DNA of 64,000 bases from Pseudoalteromonas luteoviolacea (GCF_001750165.1 NZ_CP015411.1:902001-966000); one strand, 5' to 3'; shown: positions 40,579 through 49,721, counted from the first letter of the stretch. Notes: generated by a model from the letters alone, not told the origin. Numbers and translations are program-made.

Positions 40579-41193
40579 ATGATTTTAGATTTTAAGGAAT
40601 TATCTCCAAATCATGTTTACCATACATTGACTCAAACTGTCGTGCCTAGACCAATCGCTTGGGTATTATCAAAAACAGCAAAGGGCACACTTAATTTGGC
40701 GCCTTTCTCTTATTTTACTGCGATTAGTTCAGACCCAGCCATACTTATGTATGCAGTTGGTCAAAAGCCTACTGGTGAATATAAAGACTCCGTCATTAAT
40801 GTTGAGGCGACAGAGGAGTTAGTGATCCATATTGCGGACAGCACTCTAGCGCATGAAGTAACGCAATCAGCGGCTTCACTACCCAATGATGAGTCTGAAC
40901 TTGACCTACTTGATTTATCTTTAGTTGAATTTCCAGGGTCGTCATTACCAAGGTTAGAAAAAGCCAAAGTTGCATTCGCTTGTAAGCTGCATAAGGTGGT
41001 AGAAATGGGTGAGCTGCCAATGAAGTTAGTCTTTGTAGAAGTAAAGCACGCTTATATTGACGATAATATTGTACAGCTTGATGATAAAGGTCGCAGTAAA
41101 ATGGATGCATTAAAACTTGACCCATTAGCGCGGTTAGGCGGTGCTGAGTTTGCAAGTCTAGGTGAGGTGTTTAAATCTGCACGGCCAAAATAA
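40579..41193 (+). CDS. Flavin reductase-like FMN-binding protein
   Basis: A 204-residue protein of the flavin reductase-like split-barrel family (Pfam Flavin_Reduct). Characteristic segments are PRPIAWVLSKTAKGTLNLAP, then FSYFTAISSDPAILMYAV near the N-terminus, which form the FMN phosphate- and isoalloxazine-binding strands, and LEKAKVAFACKLHKVVEMGE, plus FVEVKHAYIDD. Length is typical. Relatives bind FMN and either reduce flavin or use it on other substrates; no partner oxygenase is nearby. Start has AAGGCGATA upstream. Cytoplasmic. Confidence 0.9.
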   Translation: MILDFKELSPNHVYHTLTQTVVPRPIAWVLSKTAKGTLNLAPFSYFTAISSDPAILMYAVGQKPTGEYKDSVINVEATEELVIHIADSTLAHEVTQSAASLPNDESELDLLDLSLVEFPGSSLPRLEKAKVAFACKLHKVVEMGELPMKLVFVEVKHAYIDDNIVQLDDKGRSKMDALKLDPLARLGGAEFASLGEVFKSARPK

Positions 41194-41205
41194 CCGTGCA
41201 GCAGA

Positions 41206-41231
41206 TGGGGCGCTAGGAGGCCCCTATTTTT
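41206..41231 (+). terminator. Terminator of the flavin reductase-like gene
   Basis: Stem GGGGC / GCCCC with a 7-8 base loop followed by TATTTTTG, located just before the convergent subtilase stop. Confidence 0.75.
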
Positions 41232-41234
41232 GGG

Positions 41235-43739
41235 TTATTGAAAGTTAACGGTAACTTCAGGAGAACATATATCACCTGCTTGGCATAACTTATAGGTATA
41301 ACTGGTTGCAGCTGCATTACGTGAGTAATCACGGAACTTACCAGTGTTATTCACCGTTTTGATTATTTCCCCATCACGATAAATAGAGACTTGATCTGCG
41401 TTTGAACCACTCCAACGCAATTCAACACGAATTGACCCTAATCGTGTTTTATTTGCTCTGACGACTTCAAGTTGTGGGCTATCTGAGCTAACAGACACTG
41501 TTTGAGTGATACTATGCGTGTGGCCCTTACTGTCAGTAACAGTTAATGTAACATCGTAATCACCAGATGCTGCAAAAGTATGTAAAGGGTTTAGCTGGTC
41601 GCTTGTGTTGCCGTCACCAAAATCCCAAGCTGCACTCACAATATCATCATTCACATCTGTACTGGTATTTGTGAATGTGACATCTAGTCCGTCACGTGAG
41701 AAATTGAAACCAGCGACAGGGGGTTGATCTGATACTTCACCTACACCAGTTAAAGTCACTGACCAGTTATTTAACGTACCTGTATCAACCGCTGCATTAT
41801 CTACGACTTTTAAAGTCCACTCACCCGTCGCTACCTCACCATTGAAGGCGTCAGAGGCGAAATTACCGACGATATCATCTGTACCACCACCGCTGCGATT
41901 GTGCAGTGTTGCAACGGTACCACTTGGTGATGTAAGTGTAACTAATAGGTCACCAATATAGGAGTGGTTGATATTCAATGCGGTGCTTGAACCGAAGATA
42001 GTGATGGGATCGACAATATTGATTTTCGATATCGCTCCTTCTGCTGCATTGTCAGGGATATCAACACTCGTTGTATTCTCATAGGTAAAGTCGCGCAGAC
42101 CTTGCGGAAGTACTGAAAGCGCTACCTGTTTCTGTTGGCTAAGCTGACCTGATGTGGCGTTTACTGTGAAGTTATAAGCGCCCCATTGTGTTTCTGCAGT
42201 GGTTGGCACGCTCAGTATTGCAGTCTCACCCGGTGTAACCGTTGTTTTTGAGAGTGTTACGCCATTTAAATCGCCTGCTGCCGTCAAGGCAATCTCACCT
42301 TGCCAGTTTGCAATAGAGCTGAATGTTAACTCGTAGTTTGCAGTATCACCAGCTGTGATTTCTTGTGCAACGGGTGAAGCAATGACTCTAAAACCAGGCT
42401 CTGGATCTGCGTCAATAAGCGCTTGATGTACGTCTAGACGTTTACCAGATACTGTTTTACCTTCTAAGTCAGCAATAGGCTTACCTGATTGCATTAATAG
42501 GTTTTTAAGTTCAAGTGTCGTTAGACTAGGGTTAACTGCTAACGCTAAAGCTGCGGCACCAGCGACATGAGGTGTGGCCATGGATGTACCAGAATACGAA
42601 GAGTATCCGCCACCAGGTACAGTCGATAGTATATCACTACCTGGTGCACCTAAATCCACAGACTGAAGGCCCCATTGCGAGAATGAAGACATATTATCTG
42701 TGTGAGTTGTCGAAGCAACCGCAAGAATGCTGTCATGGTCATAGCTTGACGGGTAGCCAGGTGATACGTCATTGTCTCTAGCACTGTTACCAGCTGCTGC
42801 GACAAATAAGATACCAGCTTGTTCACTGGCGGTGATTGAGTCATATAATGCTTGGCTAAAGCCGCCGCCGCCCCAGCTGTTATTTAAGATACTGACATTG
42901 TGGCCTGAATTCTTTAAACCGACCATGTAATCAATACATTTGATTGCATCAGATGTTGAACCACTGCCTGAAGAGTTCAAGAATTTACAACCGACAATAG
43001 AGACTTCGTGGTTAACACCGACAACCCCTGTTGTATTGTTGCCTGTTGCGCCAATCGTCCCCGATACGTGTGTACCGTGACCTTGGTCATCCATTGGGTC
43101 GCCGCTGTCAGTAATGGCATTGATACCATACACGTCATCGACATACCCGTTACCATCATTATCGACCCCATCGCCTGCGATTTCGCCAGGGTTTATCCAC
43201 ATATTTGCGCTTAGGTCTTGGTGTGTATAGTCAACACCAGTATCAATAACCCCGACAATTACATCACGAGAACCGACACTAATATCCCATGCTTCAGGCG
43301 CATTGATGTCTGCATCGTTTGTACCACCAGTTTGTCCGGTATTGTTTAGGCCCCATAGCTGATCAAACAGGCTGTCATCTGGAATTGCCAGAGCTTGGAC
43401 CATATAGTTTGGCTCTACATAAGCAACTGCGGGATGGTCTTCAAGTAACTTAATGGCTTCTTTTGGCGATACTGCACTGAGATCAAATTTAGCTAAGCGG
43501 CCTTTTAAAATATGATTGTAATTGTCATCTTTTTCGTCAGCATTATTGTCTGAGATACGTGCTTTTACCAGTTGGCGAGCTTGTGCTCGCATGGCTACGC
43601 TAGCATTGTCTTTGAACACAACCAGTACACTGTTATCAACAGTTTTTGTTGTAGATTGAATTTGTACTGCCGCATGAGAAGTAAAAGCGAGCAAAGGCGT
43701 GAGCGCCAGAGTTAAAGCTGTAAGTTTAGTTTTCATCAT
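41235..43739 (-). CDS. Large secreted subtilase with P and PKD domains
   Basis: An 834-residue preproprotease. Signal peptide (LTALTLALTPLLAFTSHAA), I9-like propeptide to about 115, and an S8 catalytic domain with triad in VIVGVIDTGVDYTHQDL (Asp), GHGTHVSGTIGATG (His) and GTSMATPHVAGAAALAL (Ser). A long linker domain follows, then a proprotein-convertase P domain (SYIGDLLVTLTSPSGTVATL; GEWTLKVVDNAAVDTGTLNN), a PKD domain (VSAAWDFGDGNTSDQLNPLH) and a terminal FN3-like domain (VELRWSGSNADQVSIYRDGE). P and PKD domains assist folding and binding to insoluble proteins such as collagen. Probable secreted protease for scavenging protein. Confidence 0.95.
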   Translation of the reverse strand: MMKTKLTALTLALTPLLAFTSHAAVQIQSTTKTVDNSVLVVFKDNASVAMRAQARQLVKARISDNNADEKDDNYNHILKGRLAKFDLSAVSPKEAIKLLEDHPAVAYVEPNYMVQALAIPDDSLFDQLWGLNNTGQTGGTNDADINAPEAWDISVGSRDVIVGVIDTGVDYTHQDLSANMWINPGEIAGDGVDNDGNGYVDDVYGINAITDSGDPMDDQGHGTHVSGTIGATGNNTTGVVGVNHEVSIVGCKFLNSSGSGSTSDAIKCIDYMVGLKNSGHNVSILNNSWGGGGFSQALYDSITASEQAGILFVAAAGNSARDNDVSPGYPSSYDHDSILAVASTTHTDNMSSFSQWGLQSVDLGAPGSDILSTVPGGGYSSYSGTSMATPHVAGAAALALAVNPSLTTLELKNLLMQSGKPIADLEGKTVSGKRLDVHQALIDADPEPGFRVIASPVAQEITAGDTANYELTFSSIANWQGEIALTAAGDLNGVTLSKTTVTPGETAILSVPTTAETQWGAYNFTVNATSGQLSQQKQVALSVLPQGLRDFTYENTTSVDIPDNAAEGAISKINIVDPITIFGSSTALNINHSYIGDLLVTLTSPSGTVATLHNRSGGGTDDIVGNFASDAFNGEVATGEWTLKVVDNAAVDTGTLNNWSVTLTGVGEVSDQPPVAGFNFSRDGLDVTFTNTSTDVNDDIVSAAWDFGDGNTSDQLNPLHTFAASGDYDVTLTVTDSKGHTHSITQTVSVSSDSPQLEVVRANKTRLGSIRVELRWSGSNADQVSIYRDGEIIKTVNNTGKFRDYSRNAAATSYTYKLCQAGDICSPEVTVNFQ

Positions 43740-44455
43740 TCTTCCAATATTAGTTGTTCTAAGTCTTTAGAAGTTGTGCATATACGCACGACTGCTAATT
43801 TATTAGAGCTTCTATTTTAGAACTGATGACGGCATCGTTTTGGCAACGGTTATCAACTTAGTATAGAGAGAGACCCGACATCAAATTGAAATTAGTTCAC
43901 AGCATGAATTTCATATTATTTTGTGACCTTTTGATGTGTTTAACCGGTTTCCCTCATGCTTTTTTTGTATTGTTTCAAGAGGGGGAATCAATTTATATGC
44001 GATTTTATTACTCATACTTTTTTTGTATACGATAGAGATTAAATATGATTTACCGAGCAGCTGATTGATAAGGTGATGATAAATATGAATTTAATTATTC
44101 AATAAAATTTCTCATTTATCTTCATTAAATTGCAAATTAGAGTGAATACGTGACTCACTTCAAAGTCTACCGAGTGTAGTAAAAGTAATTACTGAAGTAG
44201 ATCAAAAAGTGACTAAACAATAATTAAAGAACTTCTAAATAAGAACAGGACGCATCATGATTTATTCTCAATTTGTGTTGTTTGAGGAATAAATAAACTT
44301 GGTTTTTATGTACCTTTTTTCTTGTGTGTTCTTTATTTAAATTTGAGTTTATCTGTCTTGGCAACGATGGGTTTACTCAGTGTTAATTTGAATAAAGCTG
44401 CAGCTATATAGGTACTAATTTAAAATTAAAATGCTTAAACACTAAGGAGAAAAGT
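43740..44455. promoter_or_regulatory. Long AT-rich control region upstream of the curli locus
   Basis: A 716-base gene-free region between the subtilase and the curlin gene. It carries a near-perfect palindrome GTGCATATACGCAC (43776-43789) close to the subtilase start, an 18-base direct repeat (43953-44028, see separate entry) and a strong ribosome-binding site AAGGAG just before the GTG at 44456. Long AT-rich leaders are typical of csg promoters, which integrate many regulators. Confidence 0.6.
43953..44028. repeat. Direct repeat upstream of the curlin gene
   Basis: CTCATGCTTTTTTTGTAT at 43953-43970 and CTCATACTTTTTTTGTAT at 44011-44028 match at 17 of 18 positions, 58 bp apart (5.5 helical turns). 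Possible paired regulator sites. Confidence 0.5.
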
Positions 44456-45988
44456 GTGAAGTTTTCTAAATCAATCATTAGCTGTGCGCTTGCTTTGGCT
44501 TTCACTCAATCAGTTGCTGCTCAAAACATTGAGCAGACCAATAAAGTTCAATCTACTTCTAACTTAAGTCAGATAGAAAGAGGTTTGACGACGGGGAACT
44601 CATTAACCGTTACTCAGAATTCATCTGTAGGTGGTAATACACTAACAAGCTTTCAAGAAGGTACAAGTAACCAAGCTGATGTTACAACGACAGGCAGCTT
44701 TAATGAAACAACCACAAACCAAACTGGTACGAGCCACGCAATCGTAGTTACCACAACAGGGGATAGCAATATTCAAAGCTATGCGCAAGAAGGCGACTCT
44801 CATGGTGCAGAGACCGTAATTACGGGTAATAGTAACCAAGTTGCTATTGCTCAGAGCGGTGAAGGTTACTTTGGCATCAATAACGAAGTCGAAAACGTTA
44901 TCAATGGTGATGAGAATGATGTGCGAGTTTCTCAAAGCACAGGTGGTCACTGGTTTTACAATAAAAATATGCAGGGTAACCAAAACACGGTTACAGGTAC
45001 ACAGTCGGGTCAGTGGCATGAAGTACACCTAAACGATGTTAATGGTGATCAGAATGCATTCTCGGTAGATCAAAACGGTATCTATAGCACGGTTACGCTG
45101 GAAACGGTTGCTGGCAATGATAACGACATCGAAGTATCTCAAATTGGCGATGAGCATCGAGTTGAGATTTCACAGCTCGCAGGGGATGACAATGATATCG
45201 ACCTGGAGATGAGTGAAGGTAGTGAAAGTGCTATCAGAATTGCAGGCATCATAGGGAGTGATAACGATCTCCGAGTTGATCAAGAAGGCAGCAGAATCGA
45301 GTTTGAAAGTGGTATTTTTCAGGGTAGTGATAATGATGTGACTGTGACTCAAAAGGGTGATGATTCATCAGTTGCTGTTGACATTCAAGGTGATAACAAC
45401 GCTGTAACAGTTGCACAGCAAGCGGTTAATCAAGACTCTGGCTTAAACTCGGTTTATGTTGGTTTAGCGGGCGACAATAATGAAGTCACAGCAATGCAAC
45501 TTGGTGAAGAAAACAATGCGCATGTTGCACTTTTTAATAGTGATGATAACGATGTAGATTTGGTTCAAAATGGTTTTCAAAATGAATTCTTACTACAAAC
45601 TTCTGAGCCAGATCCAAGTATAGAGTCAAACAATAATGACATTTCAGTTGTGCAAAATGATATGGGTAATAGCGCCGCTGTCACAATGGGATATGTCGTT
45701 GCAAGTTCTGATAATCAAATTGATATCGCACAAGCTGGTGAGTTAAACGTCATCGATTTATTGCTTGAAGGCAGCAATAATTCAATCGATTTAGCTCAAG
45801 ATGGTAGCAATAACTTTGTGGCAGGTATTGAGTCTGGTGGCTTTGTCGTCGCGGGCAATGACAACGTGGTCTCTATTAGCCAGACTGGTAATGGCAACTT
45901 AGTTGAGGGTGGTGTTTCTGGCAACGCTCAAACCTTGCATATTACACAGATTGGTGACAACAACGTTGCGACGATTACGCAGCAATAA
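44456..45988 (+). CDS. Giant curlin-repeat protein (CsgA/CsgB-like amyloid subunit)
   Basis: A 510-residue secreted protein beginning with GTG and a signal peptide (KSIISCALALAFTQSVAAQ). From about residue 48 to the end it consists of some 18-19 imperfect curlin-type repeats of the form G(D/N)xNxVxVxQxG, such as GNDNDIEVSQIG, GSDNDVTVTQKG and GNDNVVSISQTG, closing with IGDNNVATITQQ. E. coli CsgA has 151 residues and five repeats. The repeats are rich in Asp, Asn and Gln, with the N-Q ladder that stacks in the amyloid. csgE, csgF and csgG follow. With no separate minor subunit here, it may combine nucleator and polymer functions. Confidence 0.9.
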   Translation: MKFSKSIISCALALAFTQSVAAQNIEQTNKVQSTSNLSQIERGLTTGNSLTVTQNSSVGGNTLTSFQEGTSNQADVTTTGSFNETTTNQTGTSHAIVVTTTGDSNIQSYAQEGDSHGAETVITGNSNQVAIAQSGEGYFGINNEVENVINGDENDVRVSQSTGGHWFYNKNMQGNQNTVTGTQSGQWHEVHLNDVNGDQNAFSVDQNGIYSTVTLETVAGNDNDIEVSQIGDEHRVEISQLAGDDNDIDLEMSEGSESAIRIAGIIGSDNDLRVDQEGSRIEFESGIFQGSDNDVTVTQKGDDSSVAVDIQGDNNAVTVAQQAVNQDSGLNSVYVGLAGDNNEVTAMQLGEENNAHVALFNSDDNDVDLVQNGFQNEFLLQTSEPDPSIESNNNDISVVQNDMGNSAAVTMGYVVASSDNQIDIAQAGELNVIDLLLEGSNNSIDLAQDGSNNFVAGIESGGFVVAGNDNVVSISQTGNGNLVEGGVSGNAQTLHITQIGDNNVATITQQ

Positions 45989-45990
45989 CA

Positions 45991-46010
45991 GGAGGGGGCT
46001 TAGCCCCCTT
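45991..46010 (+). promoter_or_regulatory. Intercistronic hairpin before csgE
   Basis: GGGGGC-TTA-GCCCCC followed by TTATTA lies between the curlin stop and the csgE ATG at 46017. The only good Shine-Dalgarno, GGAGG, overlaps the left arm. It can limit read-through or csgE translation. Confidence 0.65.
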
Positions 46011-46016
46011 ATTACG

Positions 46017-46415
46017 ATGAAGTATATATTTTGCTTGATGATATTGCTGGTTTTACATAGCCACGCTGTTGCAAAAACGCCCTCTGATCATGGCGAAGTT
46101 GAATTAGGTGGTCTTGTTATGGACCAAAGTATCAGCCGCTTTGGATACCAGTTTTACTATGACTTTTCGCAGCTTTGGCGTGAAGTACCGAATACTTCAG
46201 GTGTAAATATCACAATTAAAGAAACTGTATTACCCCGAGCAGGCACGAGACTAGATGTGCGTATGAATCGCCGTTTAGTTTATAGCACTGCAATGGGGCG
46301 TCGAGGAGGTCCAATGGATGAGCGAGTTGAGGCGGCATTATTTGCAGTAATGGATGCGATGGCCAGTGACCGTTATCAGCAACGATCTCCAGATTTAGCT
46401 GAAAGTGGATGGTAG
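46017..46415 (+). CDS. csgE: Curli assembly protein CsgE
   Basis: A 132-residue periplasmic protein. The ATG at 46017 starts a signal peptide (MKYIFCLMILLVLHSHAVAK); longer in-frame extensions overlap the curlin gene. The mature part carries the CsgE signature: GLVMDQSISRFGYQFYYDFS and LPRAGTRLDVRMNRRLVYST. CsgE forms a cap under the CsgG pore and guides curlin subunits into it. Length is close to E. coli CsgE (129). It is followed by csgF after two bases. Confidence 0.93.
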   Translation: MKYIFCLMILLVLHSHAVAKTPSDHGEVELGGLVMDQSISRFGYQFYYDFSQLWREVPNTSGVNITIKETVLPRAGTRLDVRMNRRLVYSTAMGRRGGPMDERVEAALFAVMDAMASDRYQQRSPDLAESGW

Positions 46416-46417
46416 TA

Positions 46418-46831
46418 ATGAAAACAATAATATTAGCCTATTTATCTTTTTTCATGTTGAGTGCATCTGCAACTGAAATTGTATATAAGCCCATCAACCC
46501 CTCATTTGGTGGTAACCCATTAAACGCCAGTATGCTGCTTAATAAAGCCAATGCACAAAATAAACATAGGGCGCCAATCATTGAAAAATCTTATGGGGAG
46601 CGGTTTCAAGAGTCATTAGAGCGCACCTACCTCAATCGGATGGTGAGAGAAATATCTGATATGGCATTTGGCGATGATGTAGAAGACAGCATTTTTAATG
46701 AAGATTCAACTTTTACCAGTGGTGACTATGAAATTCAGGTGATCACCAGTACACCAGACTCCATCACAGTACAGATCAAGCATATTGATAATGGAGATAC
46801 TACCATCATTGAAGTACCGAGGTTTGGTTAA
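46418..46831 (+). CDS. csgF: Curli assembly protein CsgF
   Basis: A 137-residue exported protein starting at the ATG at 46418, two bases after the csgE stop (an ATG at 46409 would overlap csgE). Signal peptide MKTIILAYLSFFMLSASATE. The mature N-terminus EIVYKPINPSFGGNPLNAS is the segment that in CsgF binds inside the CsgG pore ('TFQFANPNFGGNP' in E. coli). CsgF forms the second constriction and anchors the nucleator outside. It ends one base into csgG. Confidence 0.94.
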   Translation: MKTIILAYLSFFMLSASATEIVYKPINPSFGGNPLNASMLLNKANAQNKHRAPIIEKSYGERFQESLERTYLNRMVREISDMAFGDDVEDSIFNEDSTFTSGDYEIQVITSTPDSITVQIKHIDNGDTTIIEVPRFG

Positions 46832-47661
46832 TGTTTAAAGTAGTCGTATTATGGTTGTTAGTATTATTAGGCGGATGTAGTCGTATTGGTGCTGTACTGC
46901 CACCAGAGCAAAGCTTGCCTGAGCCACTTGAGCAAAGCCATGAATTTTCATCTCTAAAAGCGCTTCCTGAACCAATTGGCAAGATCCCAGTTGCGGTATA
47001 TTCATTTCGAGATCAAACTGGTCAATATAAGCCGAAAGATAATGTCAGCTCTTTTTCGACAGCAGTCACGCAGGGAGCAAATTCTATATTAATCCAAGCT
47101 TTGCATGAGACTGATTGGTTTATCCCCGTCGAACGAGAGGGATTACAAAATTTATTAACAGAGCGCAAGATTACCCGAGCTGCAATGAGCGATGAACAAA
47201 AGAAATCGTCGAAGTTACCCCCTTTGACCATGGCAAAAATCATTTTCGAAGGTGGGATCATCAGTTATGACTCTAATGTTAAAACTGGGGGTCTTGGCAT
47301 GGAGTATTTTGGCATTGGCGCGTCAGAATTATATAGAGAAGATGTGATTTCTATTTATATGCGTGCGGTCGATGTTCGAACAGGGCAAGTACTGCTGTCT
47401 GTGGCAACTACCAAAACGGTCCTTTCCATGGAAATGAGAGCCGGTTTTTTCCGTTATGTGAGTTACAAGCGCCTTGCTGAAGCAGAAGCAGGTTTTAGTG
47501 AAAACGAACCAATGCATATTTGTGTTACACAGGCGATTGAAAAAGCACTCACGATGTTAGTTACACAAGGTATAGAGAAAGGCGTGTGGGCAGCTAAAGA
47601 GCAAGTAGCAGCCCAGCAAGTTAACCTTAATGACGGTGCAGCGATACAGGCACGGAGTTGA
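46831..47661 (+). CDS. csgG: Curli secretion channel lipoprotein CsgG
   Basis: A 276-residue outer-membrane lipoprotein, the same size as E. coli CsgG (277). Lipobox LLGGCS at residues 13-18. The mature part shows PVAVYSFRDQTGQYKP, WFIPVEREGLQNLLTERKI, FEGGIISYDSNVKTGGLGME and VDVRTGQVLLSVATTKTV, the usual order in CsgG. It forms the nonameric secretion pore through which curlin leaves the periplasm. It overlaps csgF by one base, and its last 35 bases overlap the convergent LuxR-type regulator gene. Confidence 0.96.
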   Translation: MFKVVVLWLLVLLGGCSRIGAVLPPEQSLPEPLEQSHEFSSLKALPEPIGKIPVAVYSFRDQTGQYKPKDNVSSFSTAVTQGANSILIQALHETDWFIPVEREGLQNLLTERKITRAAMSDEQKKSSKLPPLTMAKIIFEGGIISYDSNVKTGGLGMEYFGIGASELYREDVISIYMRAVDVRTGQVLLSVATTKTVLSMEMRAGFFRYVSYKRLAEAEAGFSENEPMHICVTQAIEKALTMLVTQGIEKGVWAAKEQVAAQQVNLNDGAAIQARS

Positions 47662-48343
47662 GTGGAATATGCTTTTGTGCCCAATTAGCCAACTCAATAC
47701 GATTTCTTGAGTTGGTTTTTTTGAAAGCGCTGTAAATATGAGTTTTAACTGTGTGGCTGCTGATATTTAAAGAGTCAGCAATATCGTCATTTTTTGCACC
47801 ACTGGCAAGGAGTTTAATGACAGACTTTTCTCTCGCTGTGAGCAATGCAAGTTCAGTATCCTGAACATCCAGAGGCTGAGGGCGTGATATGTTGGGCAAT
47901 TGTTGGATCAATTCATCAAATGCTTGTGATATTGAAGTACGGCAAAACCATAACTCGCCGTTGAGTACGCGTTGGATCCCTTTAAAAATATTTTCAGCAG
48001 AAGTGTTTTGATATATAACGCCTTTTATTCGGGCCAAAAGTGCGGTTTGTTCATTGACTAAGTTGGGTTGCGCATTAAATAGTAATACGTTTTGTTGAGC
48101 TGCTAATGCACTGACCTCTGCACTAAGTAAATCTTTGCATTCGCGATGACTTATATCGACTAAATATAGATTGAATTGATCACGCGCTGTGATGTCAGGC
48201 AAGCGTGTATCTATTTTAATTTGGCTGCAGGTTGCCTCGAGAATTTTTACAAATCTCACAAATTCAATGTCTTGTGTGTCGGTTTGATTGTGAGTTAAAA
48301 CAAATAGACTAACTTCCTTGTTGCTAGCTTGAATCGCTTTCAT
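47627..48343 (-). CDS. CsgD-like LuxR family regulator
   Basis: A 238-residue regulator. The C-terminal LuxR helix-turn-helix (residues 163-228) reads LALLTAREKSVIKLLASGAK, then NDDIADSLNISSHTVKTHIY and SAFKKTNSRNRIELANWA. The N-terminal part (VSLFVLTHNQTDTQDIEF; FNLYLVDISHRECKD) resembles a receiver fold in which the acidic pocket is degenerate, as in CsgD. E. coli CsgD is 216 residues. It is convergent with csgG and overlaps its end, so transcription of each may affect the other. Probably the curli activator. Confidence 0.85.
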   Translation of the reverse strand: MKAIQASNKEVSLFVLTHNQTDTQDIEFVRFVKILEATCSQIKIDTRLPDITARDQFNLYLVDISHRECKDLLSAEVSALAAQQNVLLFNAQPNLVNEQTALLARIKGVIYQNTSAENIFKGIQRVLNGELWFCRTSISQAFDELIQQLPNISRPQPLDVQDTELALLTAREKSVIKLLASGAKNDDIADSLNISSHTVKTHIYSAFKKTNSRNRIELANWAQKHIPLNSVPVSLHRH

Positions 48344-48522
48344 ATTATGCGACGACCTCTTATTGTTCCCATTACCTTAAATATACATATTTTTCACAAT
48401 AAGTTTAGCTTTAATTTTCAATTTATTTTAATAGTATCATTGGTTAGTTATAAAGTATTATTCAATTATGATGGGGCAGGGCAATAAACTCGGCACTGCT
48501 ATTTGGACTAAAAGTATCACAA

Positions 48523-48542
48523 GGCCGCATATATTTGCGGCC
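48523..48542 (-). terminator. Strong hairpin downstream of the LasA-like protease gene
   Basis: GGCCGCA / TGCGGCC around TATATT. On the minus strand it is followed by TTGTGATACTTTT, so termination is possible but the T-tract is broken. Confidence 0.5.
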
Positions 48543-48569
48543 CAAAAAAAGCTTAATCGGTGTATGAGT

Positions 48570-49721
48570 TTAATGGTATAGCCTTGACCAAGCACACGTT
48601 CTGTAACCGTTTTTCTCAAAATAGAAACGGTAGCAGTTATCGTCATAATTTGAATTACCTACGTCAATCCTGTAGCCACTAATATAGGCGTTATGTAATG
48701 AAACAAACCTACCGTTATACAAAAGTGAAAAGTGTACATGTGGTCCACTAGATTGACCGCCTTGGCAAAGCGCCATGTTTCGGTTGTTGGCATAGCGTCC
48801 AAGCCAAGCACCTGCTGAGACATAATCACCCGAGCTGTATTGTAAATTATCCATGTGGTAGTACTGAGTTGCGTATCCACTAGGGTGCGTTACGCGGATG
48901 TTACAAGCGGAATAGCGGGTGACTCTGCCTTCATGAGAAGCTTGCACCCAAGGGGTATTGGAGCCCCATCCACCAGAACCATTGTTAAAATCTAACGATG
49001 AGTAAGGATAACCAGAGCCTGTATTTGAGTGTGCCCCGCCACTAGTCCAAGAATAGCCAGAAGGCCATGGCAAGTTCATTGAAAAGTTATTGTTAGGTAC
49101 ATTGTTGGTAGATGTGAAGTGTGTTTTTTTGGGTGAGAATAAATTTCTTGAAACTAATAATTTATATTTAGATGCAAAGGATGCCAGTGCTTGTGGACTG
49201 CCTAACAAGCTCGAAAGTGCGACCGTAGCTGCGTTACTCTTGACTGTATTGTGATGAGCTGCATGTTCCTCAAAGGCATAGAAACGCTGGTTCAGTTGCA
49301 ATGCCACATCTTTGAGTTGTTGTGAAAACCCCGTTTTTTCAGACCAATTATTGAATGGCTTCAAAAAAGACTTTTGATTTGGTGCACTGATGAGCTGACT
49401 TGCATGCTCCATGAGGGCGAGCAGTAGCTTGGGGTTGATGCTGGTGTATCCAGCCCAGTGTAACAGTGCTTCTTGGTACTCAATTAGATGCGGCGCTTCG
49501 CTGTAAAGAAAAGCGCTCCAGTCTTCATTTACTAATTCATTGGTAAAAATAAATTGTGTTTCATCTACTTGAATAAGTGGGTTGATGGCCAGTTGTTCTA
49601 ATGTTTGCTGGTTAAAGTTGAAGGGCGTGATATCAAGATGCTGTCCCTCTGAATGTGCTGATATTGAGGTGAATAAGAGTGCAGGGAGCACTGCGGCCAT
49701 TTTATTAATAGGTGATTTCAT
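48570..49721 (-). CDS. LasA-like M23 family metalloprotease
   Basis: A 383-residue secreted preproprotease. Signal peptide 1-24 (MAAVLPALLFTSISAHS). A propeptide reaches about 200. The catalytic domain starts near NFSMNLPWPSGYSWTSGGAH. Zinc ligands of the M23/LasA type are His in SGGAHSNTG, Asp 13 residues later in YSSLDF (same spacing as His23 and Asp36 of LasA), and SGPHVHFSLLY. The C-terminal part has two cysteine pairs. Relatives cut glycine-rich peptides such as staphylococcal cross-bridges and elastin. The start has GAGGAT upstream. Monocistronic. Confidence 0.93.
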   Translation of the reverse strand: MKSPINKMAAVLPALLFTSISAHSEGQHLDITPFNFNQQTLEQLAINPLIQVDETQFIFTNELVNEDWSAFLYSEAPHLIEYQEALLHWAGYTSINPKLLLALMEHASQLISAPNQKSFLKPFNNWSEKTGFSQQLKDVALQLNQRFYAFEEHAAHHNTVKSNAATVALSSLLGSPQALASFASKYKLLVSRNLFSPKKTHFTSTNNVPNNNFSMNLPWPSGYSWTSGGAHSNTGSGYPYSSLDFNNGSGGWGSNTPWVQASHEGRVTRYSACNIRVTHPSGYATQYYHMDNLQYSSGDYVSAGAWLGRYANNRNMALCQGGQSSGPHVHFSLLYNGRFVSLHNAYISGYRIDVGNSNYDDNCYRFYFEKNGYRTCAWSRLYH

